The position numbers and the translations under genes are program-made. DNA of 64,000 nt from contig CP075496.1 in the NCBI GenBank assembly GCA_021613535.1, positions 9,052,001-9,116,000 on the forward strand. The letters run 5' to 3'. Under the pieces are notes generated by a model. The model saw nothing but the letters and a program-made list of their open reading frames with translations. It ran no database searches and was not told the origin of the DNA. The DNA is from Adineta vaga. Its lineage: Eukaryota; Rotifera. Of the stretch, positions 1 through 11,730 are shown piece after piece (position 1 is the stretch's first letter; the number at the start of each line of letters is the position of its first letter).

Positions 1-1007
1 TACAAAGCTTTTAATCCAAGCGATGATTCATCATTGCATGTAGTATAGGGTGCTGGTAAAAGGTAATTTGTCTTCTTACTATAACCAAATTTGTATTTTC
101 GCCCTGGAGCTAATTGAGTATTGGCTCGATCGATAAGCGGCATTTGTTGGTTATCATGCACCATTGCTACGATACTCACACCTACATATATATCTGATAG
201 TTATTAAAAGTGAATCAAACAAATATATTTACCGTCAGTTAAATACGGAACATATTGATGACTATGTGTGTATAAACCTAATTCTAATGCACCGCTTTTA
301 CCATTTTCATTATTATAGTGTAATTCACCATTGTTGATATATGTTGCTAGAGCATTAAAAGTATAACAATGACCATACAGAGGTAGTTTGAATTGAATAA
401 AATCAGCAGCAGAACAATTCATACCATTATAAACACATTTCACTAGCATTGATTCAAGTGGAAAATAAAATTCGCTTAATGATTCATTACGATTGAGTTT
501 CGTTTGTAAGAAATCAATTATATGCAATCCTTGATTTCTAGTAAATACTGTTGTATCTGTTGTATTTGTCCAATTGAGTGAATTTGTATAGTTAAGATAA
601 GGTCCAATAAATTGATCATAACGTAATGGAGAATAATTACAAATAGTCACACCTGGAAATGGTTGTGGCCATTGACCAACGAATTCTACAGATGTTTGTG
701 TTGGATATTGAAAATAAGCAATAATTGCTTGACTTATAAAATAACACATTATACCAGTAAAGATTAAAAACGAAGCTGTCCAAAAGAAACGATTGTGTAT
801 ACTTTCGCTACGTGCAATACCTGGAATTCCATGCATAGATGTGTTCAAACTAAATTCTTTTATAATTGGACCAGGAGTACGATATTTTGCATCCGGTTTT
901 AAAGCTTCAGGTTTTATTGGAAATACAGCTGCTATCTCATTGATTGCACTAGTCGTCGGTTTCAACTTATTTTGAGAAGATAATGTGCTTGTTGTAAATG
1001 GAAGCAT
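1..1007 (-). CDS. DEG/ENaC/ASIC-family sodium channel, N-terminal part (runs off the left edge)
   Basis: Predicted plasma-membrane amiloride-sensitive-type cation channel subunit. Exon 1 is 1007-233 and exon 2 is 181-1; the 51-nt intron has GT-AG ends and phase 1. The N terminus is cytoplasmic and contains the pre-TM1 motif SMHGIPGIARSES (family: HG...). TM1 lies near residues 70-95. It is followed by the family-typical WPQPFPGVTICNYSP, just outside the membrane. The ectodomain has several Cys and N-glycosylation sites (NYT, NWT, NES). Exon 2 ends with LLPAPYTTC, the conserved P-Y-..-C region that follows the PG-x-x-Y segment. The second membrane helix and pore are outside the window. Family assignment is firm; ligand and gating are unknown. 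Confidence 0.88.
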
Positions 1008-2472
1008 TTTTTTTAAGAAACCTGTTATTGTATCAATTTATATATGTATATGTTCTAATTCACACTATGTTTGCCTTATATACACACGTATACAGAAAGC
1101 ATTATGTATTTTTTTATTTTCGTTCGATAAAATTGCTATGTAGGTGGTCTAAATATTGCTGCGAGCATGAAAAGCATTCATGACATGAGTCAATAGAATA
1201 ATAATCTCTAGTCATGTTCGTTTTTTTTAACATAATTATTGCCAGGTCTTACGGTCAAATACAAAGACTGCAACGAAAGTTTGTTATTGAAATACTTTAA
1301 CATTTGTTTAGTCAAAAGTACGGAAATTTTAATGTACGAATAATACACATTATTTCCTTTGATAATATGAAAAGAAGACTAATAGACAGGTTTTCTTTTC
1401 TTATAAAGTGTACCAAAAAGTAATATTATGTTATTAAATTACATAGAAATTTTGCCGATACGATTTTTATATAAAAAAATATGAATGTAGGCGAATGTCA
1501 TGAAATCATCATCATTATTTTCTTATGTCTGCTATGATTTTAATTCTGTTGGTGTTTATACATTGCACGGGATGGTTAATTTTAAGTAAATAAAAAAAAA
1601 CTTCTTCAAGGTCATAATGAAAAAGTACAAGTGCAGAGAATGAGACAAATTATTTATAAGAATATAGTTTAGAGTAGAATATTCTGTTTTCAATGTAATC
1701 ACTAAACTGCTATGACAGTTTGATCTAACATCATACCTAATTGAATTCCGATTGAACAGATCGTTGTCTTCAAATTTGTTCGAGCGTTTTAACCAAAATC
1801 TACATATCCATCGATCGTATCACTATATCGAGATTGATAAAAAAATCTATACAATTGATACAAAGTGTAGATGATCGAGTTCAAGAATGCTATTCAAATA
1901 ATAAGAATTAGGACATGTCAATACATGAGGAATATATTCATGGACTTCATACTGCAAATCAAATTTATTTTACGATGATGTACATCCATATTTTTTGTAG
2001 TATATAAACAAGAACTATGAAATCTCGTAAAGATTATTTCGAAAATATATGGCAAGAATGATATAGCATTCTTGTCAACGTTTCTTGTTGCCTCTATAAT
2101 AGTTTATCTAAGTATCAAGTGTATATACTGCTATAACATGTTGGTAGTTAAAGAAAAAAGAAACAAATATTATCAGGTAATAAAGTTTTTGTTGTGCAAG
2201 TAAGAGCAACTACTTCAGAGAGTCATGTCGAACAAACAGCGACTTTCGGAGAATAGAAATTTAAAAAGTATGAATTCAACGACTTTTATTTCTTTTTTTC
2301 TAAACGAATGAAATTCTTTTTCAATCCTTTTTCTTTTGTTGCATGTGACATTTAATAAACTACTTTTATTTATTTTCAGAAAATGACAAAAGACACAATC
2401 ATGCCTTTTGAAGAGTAAATTTGATTTCATCACATTCCATAATTTCACAAATTGATATCTATTGAAGACACA
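1008..2472. other. Intergenic, no supported gene
   Basis: A+T-rich spacer between the divergently transcribed channel gene and the KY gene, so it should hold both promoters. Only short open frames without family resemblance are present. No RNA gene or repeat recognised. Confidence 0.6.
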
Positions 2473-4856
2473 ATGGCACATGTGATGGATACACCTAGCA
2501 CTGATAGAAAAGCGCGGCCTGATGTGAAAAATTATCATTTGATTTGGTTAGCACATAATATTGACAAATTGAAAGAAGATTTTTCGCAATCATTTAATAA
2601 TGTGCAAACTATTACGAAGTCCATGGAAACATTTAATACTGTCGATATCTTTATAGATTATCTCTTTGAAAATAATCATAAAAAAGTCATCTTGTTACTG
2701 TCAGGTGCTTTGGGAGAGAATACAGTACCTATTATCCATGATGCACTTCATCTTGATTCTATTTTTGTTTTCTGTATTAATCGAATTCACCATGAAAAAT
2801 GGGCCAAAGATTGGACAAAAGTAGCTGGTGTTTTCGATAATATTGATACAATGTGTGAAGCAGTAAAACAAATGTTACAAAAACAAAAATCTATTCAATC
2901 TCGCTGAGTCCAATTGAAATAGATCCACCGATTATTGAACATCGATCAGTTACACCAGAGCTACCACGACAAGATAATCATCGTGATAAACCGATTGTAA
3001 CCGATGATCAGAAACGACGATCAAAACAGAAACATTCTCGTCGTCATGATCATTCACAAGAATTCATCCATACGAAAGACGATATGAAAACTACTACCTC
3101 TTTAACATTATCAAAAGATAAAGAAACAAAGATTACTCCCTCACATCAACCATCTGATAAGAATGAAGATAGAATTATTTCATTAGTTAATTCATGTATA
3201 CCAGCGAAACAAGACACATCAGATTCTCAATCTTTATTTTCATCGAACTTAGACCAACTTCGTGATACTTTAATTACTATAACAGAACGAAAACTCGGTG
3301 AAACCCTTCTTCACGGTCGTGATGGTCATGGAGCGACGTCATCAAATAGAGATACAGTTGACAGATTTCAACACACGCTCATGGAAACAATAGGACATCG
3401 TGTTCCATCGAAAAGCAATGATATAAATGAACTAAATAAAATGTTTGCTGATTTGAAACAATCACTTATTGATACACTTGTACAACAACAACCGTTATTG
3501 TTACAAGAACTTATTAAACAAACAGTAGAGGATGCAATCAAAGGCCAACAAAGTTCATCGATAAGTCTTCAATCTAAAATGAGTGATTCATCAATTTCTC
3601 GACGAACTATTACATTAGCTACTGTTCGTGAAGTAAAAATCATGGCTGATTCGCAGAAAACTCGTATCGATGCTGCATTTCGTCAACAACGTGATGCTGT
3701 TGTTGCTAATAAAAGCTTTCGTGATACTGTGCGACAATGGTCAACAGTTACTTCAATGGATGATCTCATTTCTAATATAAAAAAACATGGTTCTAATGAT
3801 TTAGAATATGCCTGGTTATTGTTCTGTTGGATTGGTCAAAATATCAAGTATGCATTACATTGTAACATCAATGCTGCTGAAACTGTGTTTCGTACAAGAC
3901 AAGGTGTTTGTCGTGGTTTTGCTAGTCTCTATCATGAATGTTGTACACTATTAGGTATTCAATGTTTTGAAATCAGTGGATTTTCTAAAAATAATTTTGT
4001 TAGATCATTCGAAGAACTTAAACATTCACCTCATGCTTGGAATAGTATTGTACTTGATAAACATACTTATTTAGTTGATCCAACATGGGGTGCAGGTGGT
4101 CGAGATAATGAAACTATTCTAGAAGATTTCTATTTTCTTACTTCACCCGAAGAATTTATTTATTCACATTTTTGTACTGGTACACAACTACTCAATCCAG
4201 AAATTACGATCAATGAATTTCTTAGTTTACCAGTGATGAAATCGAATTATTATCAATTTGGTTTAAATTTATTATCACCTAAACAAGGTTTTAATGAAAT
4301 CAAAGATAATCTATTTAAAATTTCTGTTCGAACACCAAAACATATTGAATTATCTGCTAGTTTGAAAATAGGTAATGAGCAATATCCACGTAATTTACAT
4401 ACATTGTGTCAACGTGATGAAAATAATTCTGATATATACAATTGTTTTATTGCTCCACCTGTTGATGGTCTTTATGATATTGATATATATGCTAAAACTC
4501 ATCAAGAAACATCCTATCAAGGTGTTATCAATATGCGATTACGTGTTTCAAATATTATGAATAGTCTTACTTTTCCTATTACGTATTTAACTTTTTCAGA
4601 ACATAATTGTATTTTGATTGAACCTTTACAACGTCTCATCTATAAAAATGAGGAAATATTGATTCATATGATTATACCTCATGCTAATGTAATAAGAATT
4701 GATAATAATGATCACCAGATGGTACCCGATAAAGATGAATATAAGAATGGTATTTTGAAGAAGAAAATATTTGTTCAAGGTGACGTTAAGATATGTGGAC
4801 GATGGGATGCTAATGCCGATACAATTTCAATTATCTGTACTTTTCATATGGCTTAA
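2473..4856 (+). CDS. Transglutaminase-like KY (kyphoscoliosis peptidase) protein with an N-terminal alpha/beta domain; one frame break
   Basis: The first segment starts at ATG 2473 (the open frame begins upstream at a TTG). It encodes about 145 residues of an alpha/beta domain (YHLIWLAHNID...VILLLSGALG...DSIFVFC...W). I recall this domain at the N terminus of bdelloid proteins that also carry TPR or ADP-ribosyltransferase domains. The frame stops at 2907, but another frame is open without a stop from before 2901 through 3084 to 4856. A one-base shift near 2880-2905, or less likely an intron 2863-2960, would join them. The second part has a charged linker, then a transglutaminase-like core. 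Counting from the ATG at 3084, its triad is Cys276 (GVCRGFA), His317 (HAWN) and Asp332 (DPTWG). Ig-like KY repeats follow. Probably a cytosolic or cytoskeleton-linked protease-fold protein; activity not proven. Confidence 0.75.
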
Positions 4857-5093
4857 CGACAAAAGATTTTTTCTGTTTTTTTTATTATTTTTATTATAAA
4901 ACCAATATCGAAAGCTATAACTGATGAAATAATCAAGAGAAATATATGTGGACACATGTCTTTTCCTTTTCGTTCTTCATCTATCGTCGACGATATATTC
5001 TTTTTTCGAAGTGGCACGTGTATTTATTTGCTTATATTTACTTTTAGAAAAAGAAACGACAGTCAGAATTTGTCTTTTAACTACATCGATAAT

Positions 5094-5858
5094 ATGTCGA
5101 CAAAACCACTTGCTATTATTACTGGTGCTGCATCAGGAATTGGACGGGCTGTAGCTCAACAATTAACAAAGACACATTCACTTTTACTGATTGATCGAGG
5201 AGAATTTGAACAAGGTTTAGAAGCAGAAACATTAAATTTTGATGTTTCACAAGTGGATCAATGGCATAAAGTCACAGATGCCATCAAGGATCGATCCATC
5301 GATTTTATTATGTTGAATGCAGGTATTGGACAAAAGCCGTCATGGACTGATCCAGCTGGATGGCGTACAATGATGGATACGAATTTGTTTGGTGTAGTTA
5401 ATGGAATTGCAACAATTCTTCCACTCATCGAAAACAAAAAAGCAACAATTGTTATCACCGGATCAAAACAAGGTGTTACTAATCCTCCTGGAAATCCTGC
5501 TTATAATGCTTCAAAAGCTGCTATTAAATCTCTTACTGAAAGTCTTTCTTACGATCTTCGTCAAACGAATATTGAAGTATATCTTTTACTTCCTGGCTAT
5601 ACTTATACTGGTATGACTCGTAGTACTTCAACAAGTAAACCAGACTCAGCATGGAATCCTGAACAAGTTGCATCCTATATGTTTGATAAGATTAAACAAA
5701 AACAATTCTATATTCTTTGCCCGGACAATGCTGTGACGAATGAACTTGATCATAAACGAATAACTTGGAATTTACGTGATATAACTGAAGGTCGTCCAGC
5801 TCTTTCTCGATGGCGAGAAGAAACTGCTGATGAATTCGAACAGTATATTAAGCAATAA
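5094..5858 (+). CDS. Short-chain dehydrogenase/reductase (classical SDR)
   Basis: NAD(P)-dependent oxidoreductase of 254 residues, single exon. I chose ATG 5094 (MSTKPLAIITG) because the Rossmann glycine motif TGAASGIG (residues 10-17) then sits at the usual distance from the start; the frame is open further upstream. Other motifs are NAG at 75-77, Asn97 (DTNLFG), Ser124 (ITGSKQG) and the catalytic YNASK with Tyr137 and Lys141. The tetrad is therefore intact. The C-terminal substrate loop (PGYTYTGMTR) is typical of bacterial-type SDRs. Substrate unknown. The gene is convergent with the acyltransferase, with a 79-bp gap. Codon use looks like its neighbours. Confidence 0.88.
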   Translation: MSTKPLAIITGAASGIGRAVAQQLTKTHSLLLIDRGEFEQGLEAETLNFDVSQVDQWHKVTDAIKDRSIDFIMLNAGIGQKPSWTDPAGWRTMMDTNLFGVVNGIATILPLIENKKATIVITGSKQGVTNPPGNPAYNASKAAIKSLTESLSYDLRQTNIEVYLLLPGYTYTGMTRSTSTSKPDSAWNPEQVASYMFDKIKQKQFYILCPDNAVTNELDHKRITWNLRDITEGRPALSRWREETADEFEQYIKQ

Positions 5859-5937
5859 CTTGATTTTCTTTCATTGAATGATGACAATTATTTTTATTAT
5901 ACTTTTATCTTTTATTTCAACAAAATAAAGATTTATT
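5859..5937. terminator. Shared 3' region of convergent genes with poly(A) signals on both strands
   Basis: The 79-bp gap between the SDR stop and the acyltransferase stop contains AATAAA on the plus strand at 5924-5929 and TTTATT (AATAAA on the minus strand) at 5932-5937. The two transcripts must overlap or nearly overlap at their 3' ends. Confidence 0.55.
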
Positions 5938-7323
5938 TTATCGATATTTATGCATCATCTTCTGTTCTACTAATCGTTGATAATCTTGTTCTCTTAATCC
6001 TAATAGAATATTAACTGATTCATCTCGTTTGTGTGAATCCATCATAGCAAAATATCTAGGATATCGTTGTTTTGTTGGTCCACTATAAATTGGATAATTA
6101 TCACCACCACCACCGAAGTTTCCTCCTAACATATTCACTTTTCTCCATGATGCACAATGAAAATCACGATTGATCAGATCAGCATCGACTTGATTCTTTC
6201 GGATGTTCCCGTCATCGCTGGATAGATAAGCATTGTAATGTTTTAATGATTTATCTGTTTGTTTTGTATACATTTCATGAATTAATTGAGCTAAGGACGA
6301 AAGAGTCGGTGGTTCGTCGGCTGTCCATTTCCCATAAAGCCAAAAAGGAAATGAACCAAAATAATGAAGTACAGCTGGTGAACAAGAGGAAACAAACCGT
6401 GATCGTCCATTGAATGATTGAAGAATTCTAATTTTTTTCTCATCAATAAATGATGTTTGTGTTGCATGAGCAATAACTAAAATCATATGTGCATAGAGTG
6501 CATCATATGTACTGATATAGTCAACAGTTGCTGAAAGATGTTTTATAGCTTCTGCTTTGATATTTTTCAATTCATTTGCAGAAAAATAATAAACTCGAGT
6601 AATAACACGTTGCTGTTGTTGAGTTGGAGTAAATATTGATTCTGATGGTAGAGGAATGTCTCGACTAAAAACACAATCAGATGGACGAATAATTGTTGTA
6701 TTCAATTGTTTTTCTTCTGGCGAGAAAAGAACGAACAATTTGTCCATCATTGGAAGATTTTTAGGCATTGTTCCACCAGCTGCCCAACTAGTAATAAAAT
6801 GTGCTGTACTTTGTGCATCCATTAAACAATGAAACGCTGATATTGTTATCATAACAGAATCACATTGAAGACGTGTTATCTGTATAGAGATCATGGGTCC
6901 TGTCCAATCATTTGCTACTGGAACATTCAAATCTGATGCATTGATATGATCATAATCAAATTCTTCATCATCGGATGTTCGTTGAATAAAATAATCTAGT
7001 GTTTGATCTGAACATTGTGCTTCTGTGAAAAGAACACCTTCATTATTCAGATGAATCGTAGCATTTCCATTCACATCTTCTGTTAGACGGCCAGCTAGAA
7101 TTGGAAAATAATTAAGTGTATCCGATAATGTTGATTGCAGTTGTTTCATTGGCATAAATGCTTCTTTGGATAATTTTAATTTATTTTCATAAATCCAAAT
7201 CATACTAATTGGAGTAGATTTTGTATTAGATTCAACAGCCATACAAGTAATCGTTTGAGCATCATCTTTTGATGGATTAGAACATTTAATGAAGATAGAT
7301 GGATCTTTGTTGATGGTACACAT
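5938..7323 (-). CDS. BAHD-type acyltransferase (PF02458 transferase family)
   Basis: Predicted acyl-CoA-dependent O/N-acyltransferase of 461 residues, uninterrupted by introns. ATG 7323 is the first in-frame ATG; the frame is open seven codons further with a TTG. The catalytic HxxxD motif is HCLMD, His165-Asp169, inside SAFHCLMDAQSTAHFITSWA, which matches the plant/fungal BAHD pattern. The C-terminal structural DFGWG motif is replaced by a glycine-rich NFGGGG about residue 400. Family members esterify alcohols or amines of secondary metabolites. BAHD enzymes are plant and fungal and not a normal part of animal metabolism, so horizontal acquisition is likely (inference). Cytosolic: no signal peptide. 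Acceptor substrate unknown. Confidence 0.8.
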   Translation of the reverse strand: MCTINKDPSIFIKCSNPSKDDAQTITCMAVESNTKSTPISMIWIYENKLKLSKEAFMPMKQLQSTLSDTLNYFPILAGRLTEDVNGNATIHLNNEGVLFTEAQCSDQTLDYFIQRTSDDEEFDYDHINASDLNVPVANDWTGPMISIQITRLQCDSVMITISAFHCLMDAQSTAHFITSWAAGGTMPKNLPMMDKLFVLFSPEEKQLNTTIIRPSDCVFSRDIPLPSESIFTPTQQQQRVITRVYYFSANELKNIKAEAIKHLSATVDYISTYDALYAHMILVIAHATQTSFIDEKKIRILQSFNGRSRFVSSCSPAVLHYFGSFPFWLYGKWTADEPPTLSSLAQLIHEMYTKQTDKSLKHYNAYLSSDDGNIRKNQVDADLINRDFHCASWRKVNMLGGNFGGGGDNYPIYSGPTKQRYPRYFAMMDSHKRDESVNILLGLREQDYQRLVEQKMMHKYR

Positions 7324-8072
7324 ATTCTTGATTGATACAGCCAATAAATAAAGTGAGTTTGATATGTGTCAGTTGTGAATAAAGACCTTGTTATTTATAT
7401 TTGCCTAGATTAGATGTCGAAATTACATCGTGTTCTGATGAAATAACATATAGAACAAAAAAGTGACAAATAGTGCAAAGAAAGCAAGATTTGCAGATCA
7501 AAAGAGCAAACGATAGTAATATATGTGGATATAATCTATTCTATTCGTTCGTCATAATTTAAAAACAGAATAATAAAATCTTTATTTATTAAATTTTTTT
7601 ATACTACGGTACTATTGAATTATTGAAATAAAATTGCTCATAGAGATATTATTTCACTTTGCGATACCGATATTTCAGTCAGATCATAGGATCATATCAA
7701 GAATCTCTTTCTTCTTTCTATGATTCATCGAATATTCCTACGAGCACATAGATGTCACATGTATGCAATGAATATATCATCCGAATAGTATATACGGGGA
7801 TGAGAGTATGTCATATGTTATAAGTACTGATATTGAACATGACACATATTCCAACAGGATTAAAAAAGAGTCAAATAGATTTGGCTATTATAGAATATCT
7901 TTCAGTTGTCTCTGTCTCAATGGTAATTATTATGCTTTAGTTTATAGTGGATCGATCAAAGACTATGATTGAATGCTTATTTTATATATTCACTTTGATC
8001 TCATATATAAATGAAACTATACAATTAATCAATGAAAATAAGACAGATGACAACATGAAATTTAAATTAACT
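7324..8072. other. Intergenic, no supported gene
   Basis: A+T-rich sequence between the acyltransferase start and the 3' end of the receptor gene. I see no coding pattern, RNA gene or repeat. Confidence 0.6.
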
Positions 8073-9065
8073 TCAACAGTGTTCATGGGAATCAATCGTA
8101 TGCATCTTCATAGGTCTTGCTGAATGGAATGTATTGAAGTCTTTAGGTTGTACTCGTCGTATTGGTATCCAATAGAATAATTTGTTCTTTAATACTTTTC
8201 GAAATTCACTTGATTTATAGACATATATGTAGAAAGTAAAGACATAATTGAAATGATAAAAAATCAAAATAACTTGACCGCAAAAATTTTCTATTTCAAT
8301 TCGTAATGCACTTTTACTCAGATCATTGGTCAATTCAATATAAACACTTTGAAAACCAAATGGAATACCGGATATAGCAAGTATAATCAATTGAGGCACC
8401 AACATTGCTCGAACTTGTTTCGTAAGTTTGGCATGTGCTTCATGAACATTGTTTGTACGAAGATTTCTCACCGTACCTAATGTACAATACGTAATCACTC
8501 CAACAGGCCCCACACCATAAACGAAAGGTATAAATGCATAGGTATTGAATTTTGTATATGGTCCAGGTATGAAAGTGCAAACATGATTGATAATGCCCGT
8601 ATTGAAAATAACTGGTATATAGATTAATATCCAAAATATCACTGTACAAAGGATGACTAATCGAACAGTACGAAGAGAACCCCAACGATTTCGAATGATA
8701 ACATGTGGAGATGTAGCAACGTATTGATCAAAAGCAGCCCAGCATGGAAATGAAATAGCCGCTACAGTTGTAACATATCGTAAATATGTATGTTCACGAC
8801 AAGCACTTTCATTTGTATTCATCAGTGACACATTAAAACCATACACAAGGATCATTTGTATATAAATCGATGGTAGATGAATACCGGTAATAATCGCACC
8901 TGCTAATAAATATGTTAAACTTGTATTTTGTCGAAATGCACGTTTTTGAAGAATAACGACAACAATTAATATCGACCCAATCATTCCCAGTATTAACATT
9001 GGTATGGCAAAGATATAGTTAAGAAAACGTGTAAGAAAACTGAATGTTTCTTCCATGGACATCAT
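8073..9065 (-). CDS. Rhodopsin-like 7TM receptor, apparently intact
   Basis: 330 residues in one exon, first ATG at 9065 (MMSMEETF). Seven hydrophobic segments: TM1 around IPMLILGMIGSILIVVVIL, with TM4 (VILCTVIFWILIYIPVIF) and TM5 and TM6 flanking a basic loop (HAKLTKQVRAML). TM7 ends YVFTFYIYVYKSSEFRK, a helix-8 style junction. There are two Cys in the extracellular loops for the usual disulfide (SACREH and VCTF). The DRY position reads FDQYV, a common variant in bdelloid receptors of this type. Ligand unknown. I see no frame break, in contrast to several receptors downstream. Confidence 0.82.
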   Translation of the reverse strand: MMSMEETFSFLTRFLNYIFAIPMLILGMIGSILIVVVILQKRAFRQNTSLTYLLAGAIITGIHLPSIYIQMILVYGFNVSLMNTNESACREHTYLRYVTTVAAISFPCWAAFDQYVATSPHVIIRNRWGSLRTVRLVILCTVIFWILIYIPVIFNTGIINHVCTFIPGPYTKFNTYAFIPFVYGVGPVGVITYCTLGTVRNLRTNNVHEAHAKLTKQVRAMLVPQLIILAISGIPFGFQSVYIELTNDLSKSALRIEIENFCGQVILIFYHFNYVFTFYIYVYKSSEFRKVLKNKLFYWIPIRRVQPKDFNTFHSARPMKMHTIDSHEHC

Positions 9066-9479
9066 TTTTATGCCATCCAACAATTTTATTTGGCTTTTAT
9101 AGTACTATAGTGCATGAAGTCGTTTTTTCTCTCTGTAATTACTATATTCTTCTTCTACAACAATAATGATGCTAATGAGAGGGAGAAATTGATTCAAGAA
9201 AATCTTTCAACTGAACTTTGAAGCTCCTTACAAAGCACAATTATCATTTGAAGAAACCTTGTTTTTTATCGCGACTTTTCTCGAACACTTTTATTTTCTC
9301 AATTGAGTACTGACCTTTTCTCTTCATTAAAAAAAAAGATCATCATGTTATTTGCGTCTAAAAAGTAGGTCATGATCGACTCAAGTACTTTATTTTAACT
9401 TCAATAGATATGGTATATACGCAACATAATTAAATTGAATAAAAAATATTTTTTACATCATCAAAATTCAAATTCTTTA
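9066..9479. other. Intergenic
   Basis: Promoter side of the receptor gene and 3' side of the acid phosphatase gene. Nothing else recognised. Confidence 0.55.
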
Positions 9480-11203
9480 TTAAAAACGTATATAAAGCAA
9501 AAGAGACAAAAGAATAAGGGGTAAGTGATATTTCTTGGTATATACGACGGCAGTTATTGAAGAAGATAGTTTACGAGACATACATTCTGTTTTCATATCT
9601 TTCGTTGGTAATCTTTTTTCTAACCAAGAACTTAATACATCTATTGAACACATAACATTTGAACATGCTAAAACATATAAATAACTTTAGAATTACATAG
9701 AAGAAGAAAAACTTACGTTGTAATTGAAGTGGATAACTAATAAAAGTATCTGTTGAGTTTAAATATTCAACTTTTAATGCATAGCTATTATTTACTTTTA
9801 TAGAATTTAAAGAATATTTTTCAAAAAAGACATGTCGATGTTTTAAATTACCTGGAAGACAATATAAATCAAAGAATAATGTACCGCAATAGGGTGGATG
9901 ATGAATATAATTTACTCCGAAAAATGATAAGATTGCAACAATTGATGCATCATGCTAGAAAATACAAATATTCATTTCTTTATTTGATATTAACAAGATT
10001 ATATTTACACCAGAATATATTTTAGCTTTATATCCATGAGATTGATTTGTAATTAAATTTTGAATATTATCCCAAATATCATCAATTAATGGACCTAGAA
10101 ATGAAGCAATGATAGTTATTTTTAATTGAATGAATGGTCTTCACCGCCAATCAATCGATTTGTTTCTGATGAACGAAAAAGGTAATAGAATGACAAATCA
10201 ACAATATGTTCAAGTTGAGCAAGAACTGTAGGATTGACCCAGGATGAACTAACATTATACAAAGCCTATATTCGAGAAAGAATATAGATACATCGATGAA
10301 ACCAAACATAATTACTTCAATTAGAATGCCATCAGCTAAGATCCAAGCATCGAATAAGTGATTCACTTCAGATCCTGTCCAGTTTGTTAAATAATCGAAG
10401 AAATTCTAAGTATATTACATAATTCATTTTTAATTCTACCTAACAGACAAAAATGCAATCTTATACTTTCATATCCTTGTTTATATTTTGAACTTGTTCT
10501 TCATTTTGAATCTGTTCGACAAGTTCAAAGAAATATGGACATTGACTAACACCCATTACCTAAAATCAGATCGACTCTCTTTTTTTTCTGAATAAACAAT
10601 ATTTCCTATGTCTATACAAACATAATCCACTGATTGTGGGATTGTATGTACAGGTATTGGTTGCCATGGAAGCAATTCTGGCCATTGATCATTCTCTTTC
10701 ATTTGTGATATAATTAAATCTAATTTTTCCTTGGATGTTGGATATAATCCAATTAAATTAGAATATGCTGACATTAATGTTCTATCATAATCAGAACTTC
10801 GAATATATAACTAAGAAATATAATCAAAAATGAAAATGAAATGTATTTCTTTTTTTTTATTGTACTTCAGAAGCAATATAACTTGAATTGAGAAAGTGAG
10901 AATATCGTTGTCGAAAATATTGACCTAAATAAATTTGTTGAAGTTGCCCTCGACGTGTCAATTGTCCAAAACCATTAGGCCAAAAAGATGAATGAACTTG
11001 ACTTGTTGGATATGCAAAAGCAGGTGTTCGATCTCCATGACGATAGATCTTTATGTTTCAAACAAAAGATAGAACATGTTGAGTTGTAAAATTCAAATCC
11101 GATTTGACCTACTTACAATATGTGTGCCGATTAACTGTGCATTTTGATCAGAACATTCAGTTATACGAAAAACAATGAGTAAAATCAAGCCAAAATAGAA
11201 CAT
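9480..11203 (-). CDS. Histidine acid phosphatase (prostatic/lysosomal acid phosphatase family), nine exons
   Basis: Exons (high to low): 11203-11117, 11048-10866, 10810-10622, 10559-10467, 10405-10316, 10265-10145, 10094-10009, 9954-9717, 9667-9480. All have GT-AG ends and consistent phases, giving 424 residues. A signal peptide is present (MFYFGLILLIVFRITEC). The catalytic RHGDRTP has His33 as the phosphorylated nucleophile. YIRSSDYDRTLMSA is the usual follow-up motif, and QPIPVHTIP is diagnostic. The proton donor pair is HD at 284-285, encoded at the start of exon 8. The C terminus ends in a hydrophobic stretch (LPLILLSLLLYIRF), so it is a membrane- or GPI-anchored secretory-pathway phosphomonoesterase. 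Introns are 47-69 nt. The whole family architecture is intact. Confidence 0.9.
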
Positions 11204-11730
11204 AATGAAAAAAAAACTATTCCTCCGTTACTTTAAACGAAATGGTTTTAAATGTATAAATATCATATAAATCTTCAAGTCTTTTTAAGATAAGATATCA
11301 ATCGATAAATAATGTCACTAACATTAAGAATAAATGTCAACTCTATCAATGACATCATGAAACATATATTGACATTGTTCTACTTATAAATAATTCTATC
11401 ATAGATTTATTCTTACTTGAATAAAATATGTGTTGATTGAAAATAATGTTAGAAGAGAAAGAACAAATCTAGTTATTTGAATGATTTTTATGGATTCGAT
11501 ATCATACAGAGGACAAATTTAAAAGAATTTTTTTTAGAATATTTGAGATGGAACGTATATTTATATTTTAATAACTTTACCTTAGAAATGTTTTTCCTTA
11601 TAATTTGAATAATATTATCAAGATGTCTGTGACATTTATTAACATATTAATAAAGTTTGAAATAATATAAAATAGCATTCGATTTATTCTCTTCAATAGA
11701 CGAGACATACATTTCGCTCTCTAAATTCAA
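11204..11730. other. Intergenic (divergent promoters)
   Basis: Very A+T-rich gap between two divergent genes (acid phosphatase and stalked membrane protein), so it probably holds both promoters. No element identified. Confidence 0.5.

Noticed and set aside
2878-2890. Programmed -1 ribosomal frameshift at the A-rich site in the KY gene
   Set aside because: The heptamer does not fit X-XXY-YYZ in the zero frame, and an indel explains the break more simply.
10081-10160. Apparent one-base mismatch at the exon 6/7 junction of the histidine acid phosphatase
   Set aside because: On re-reading, exon 6 ends GGC-G and exon 7 begins GT-CCA; phase 1 fits exactly (LIGGPLIDD), so the gene is intact.
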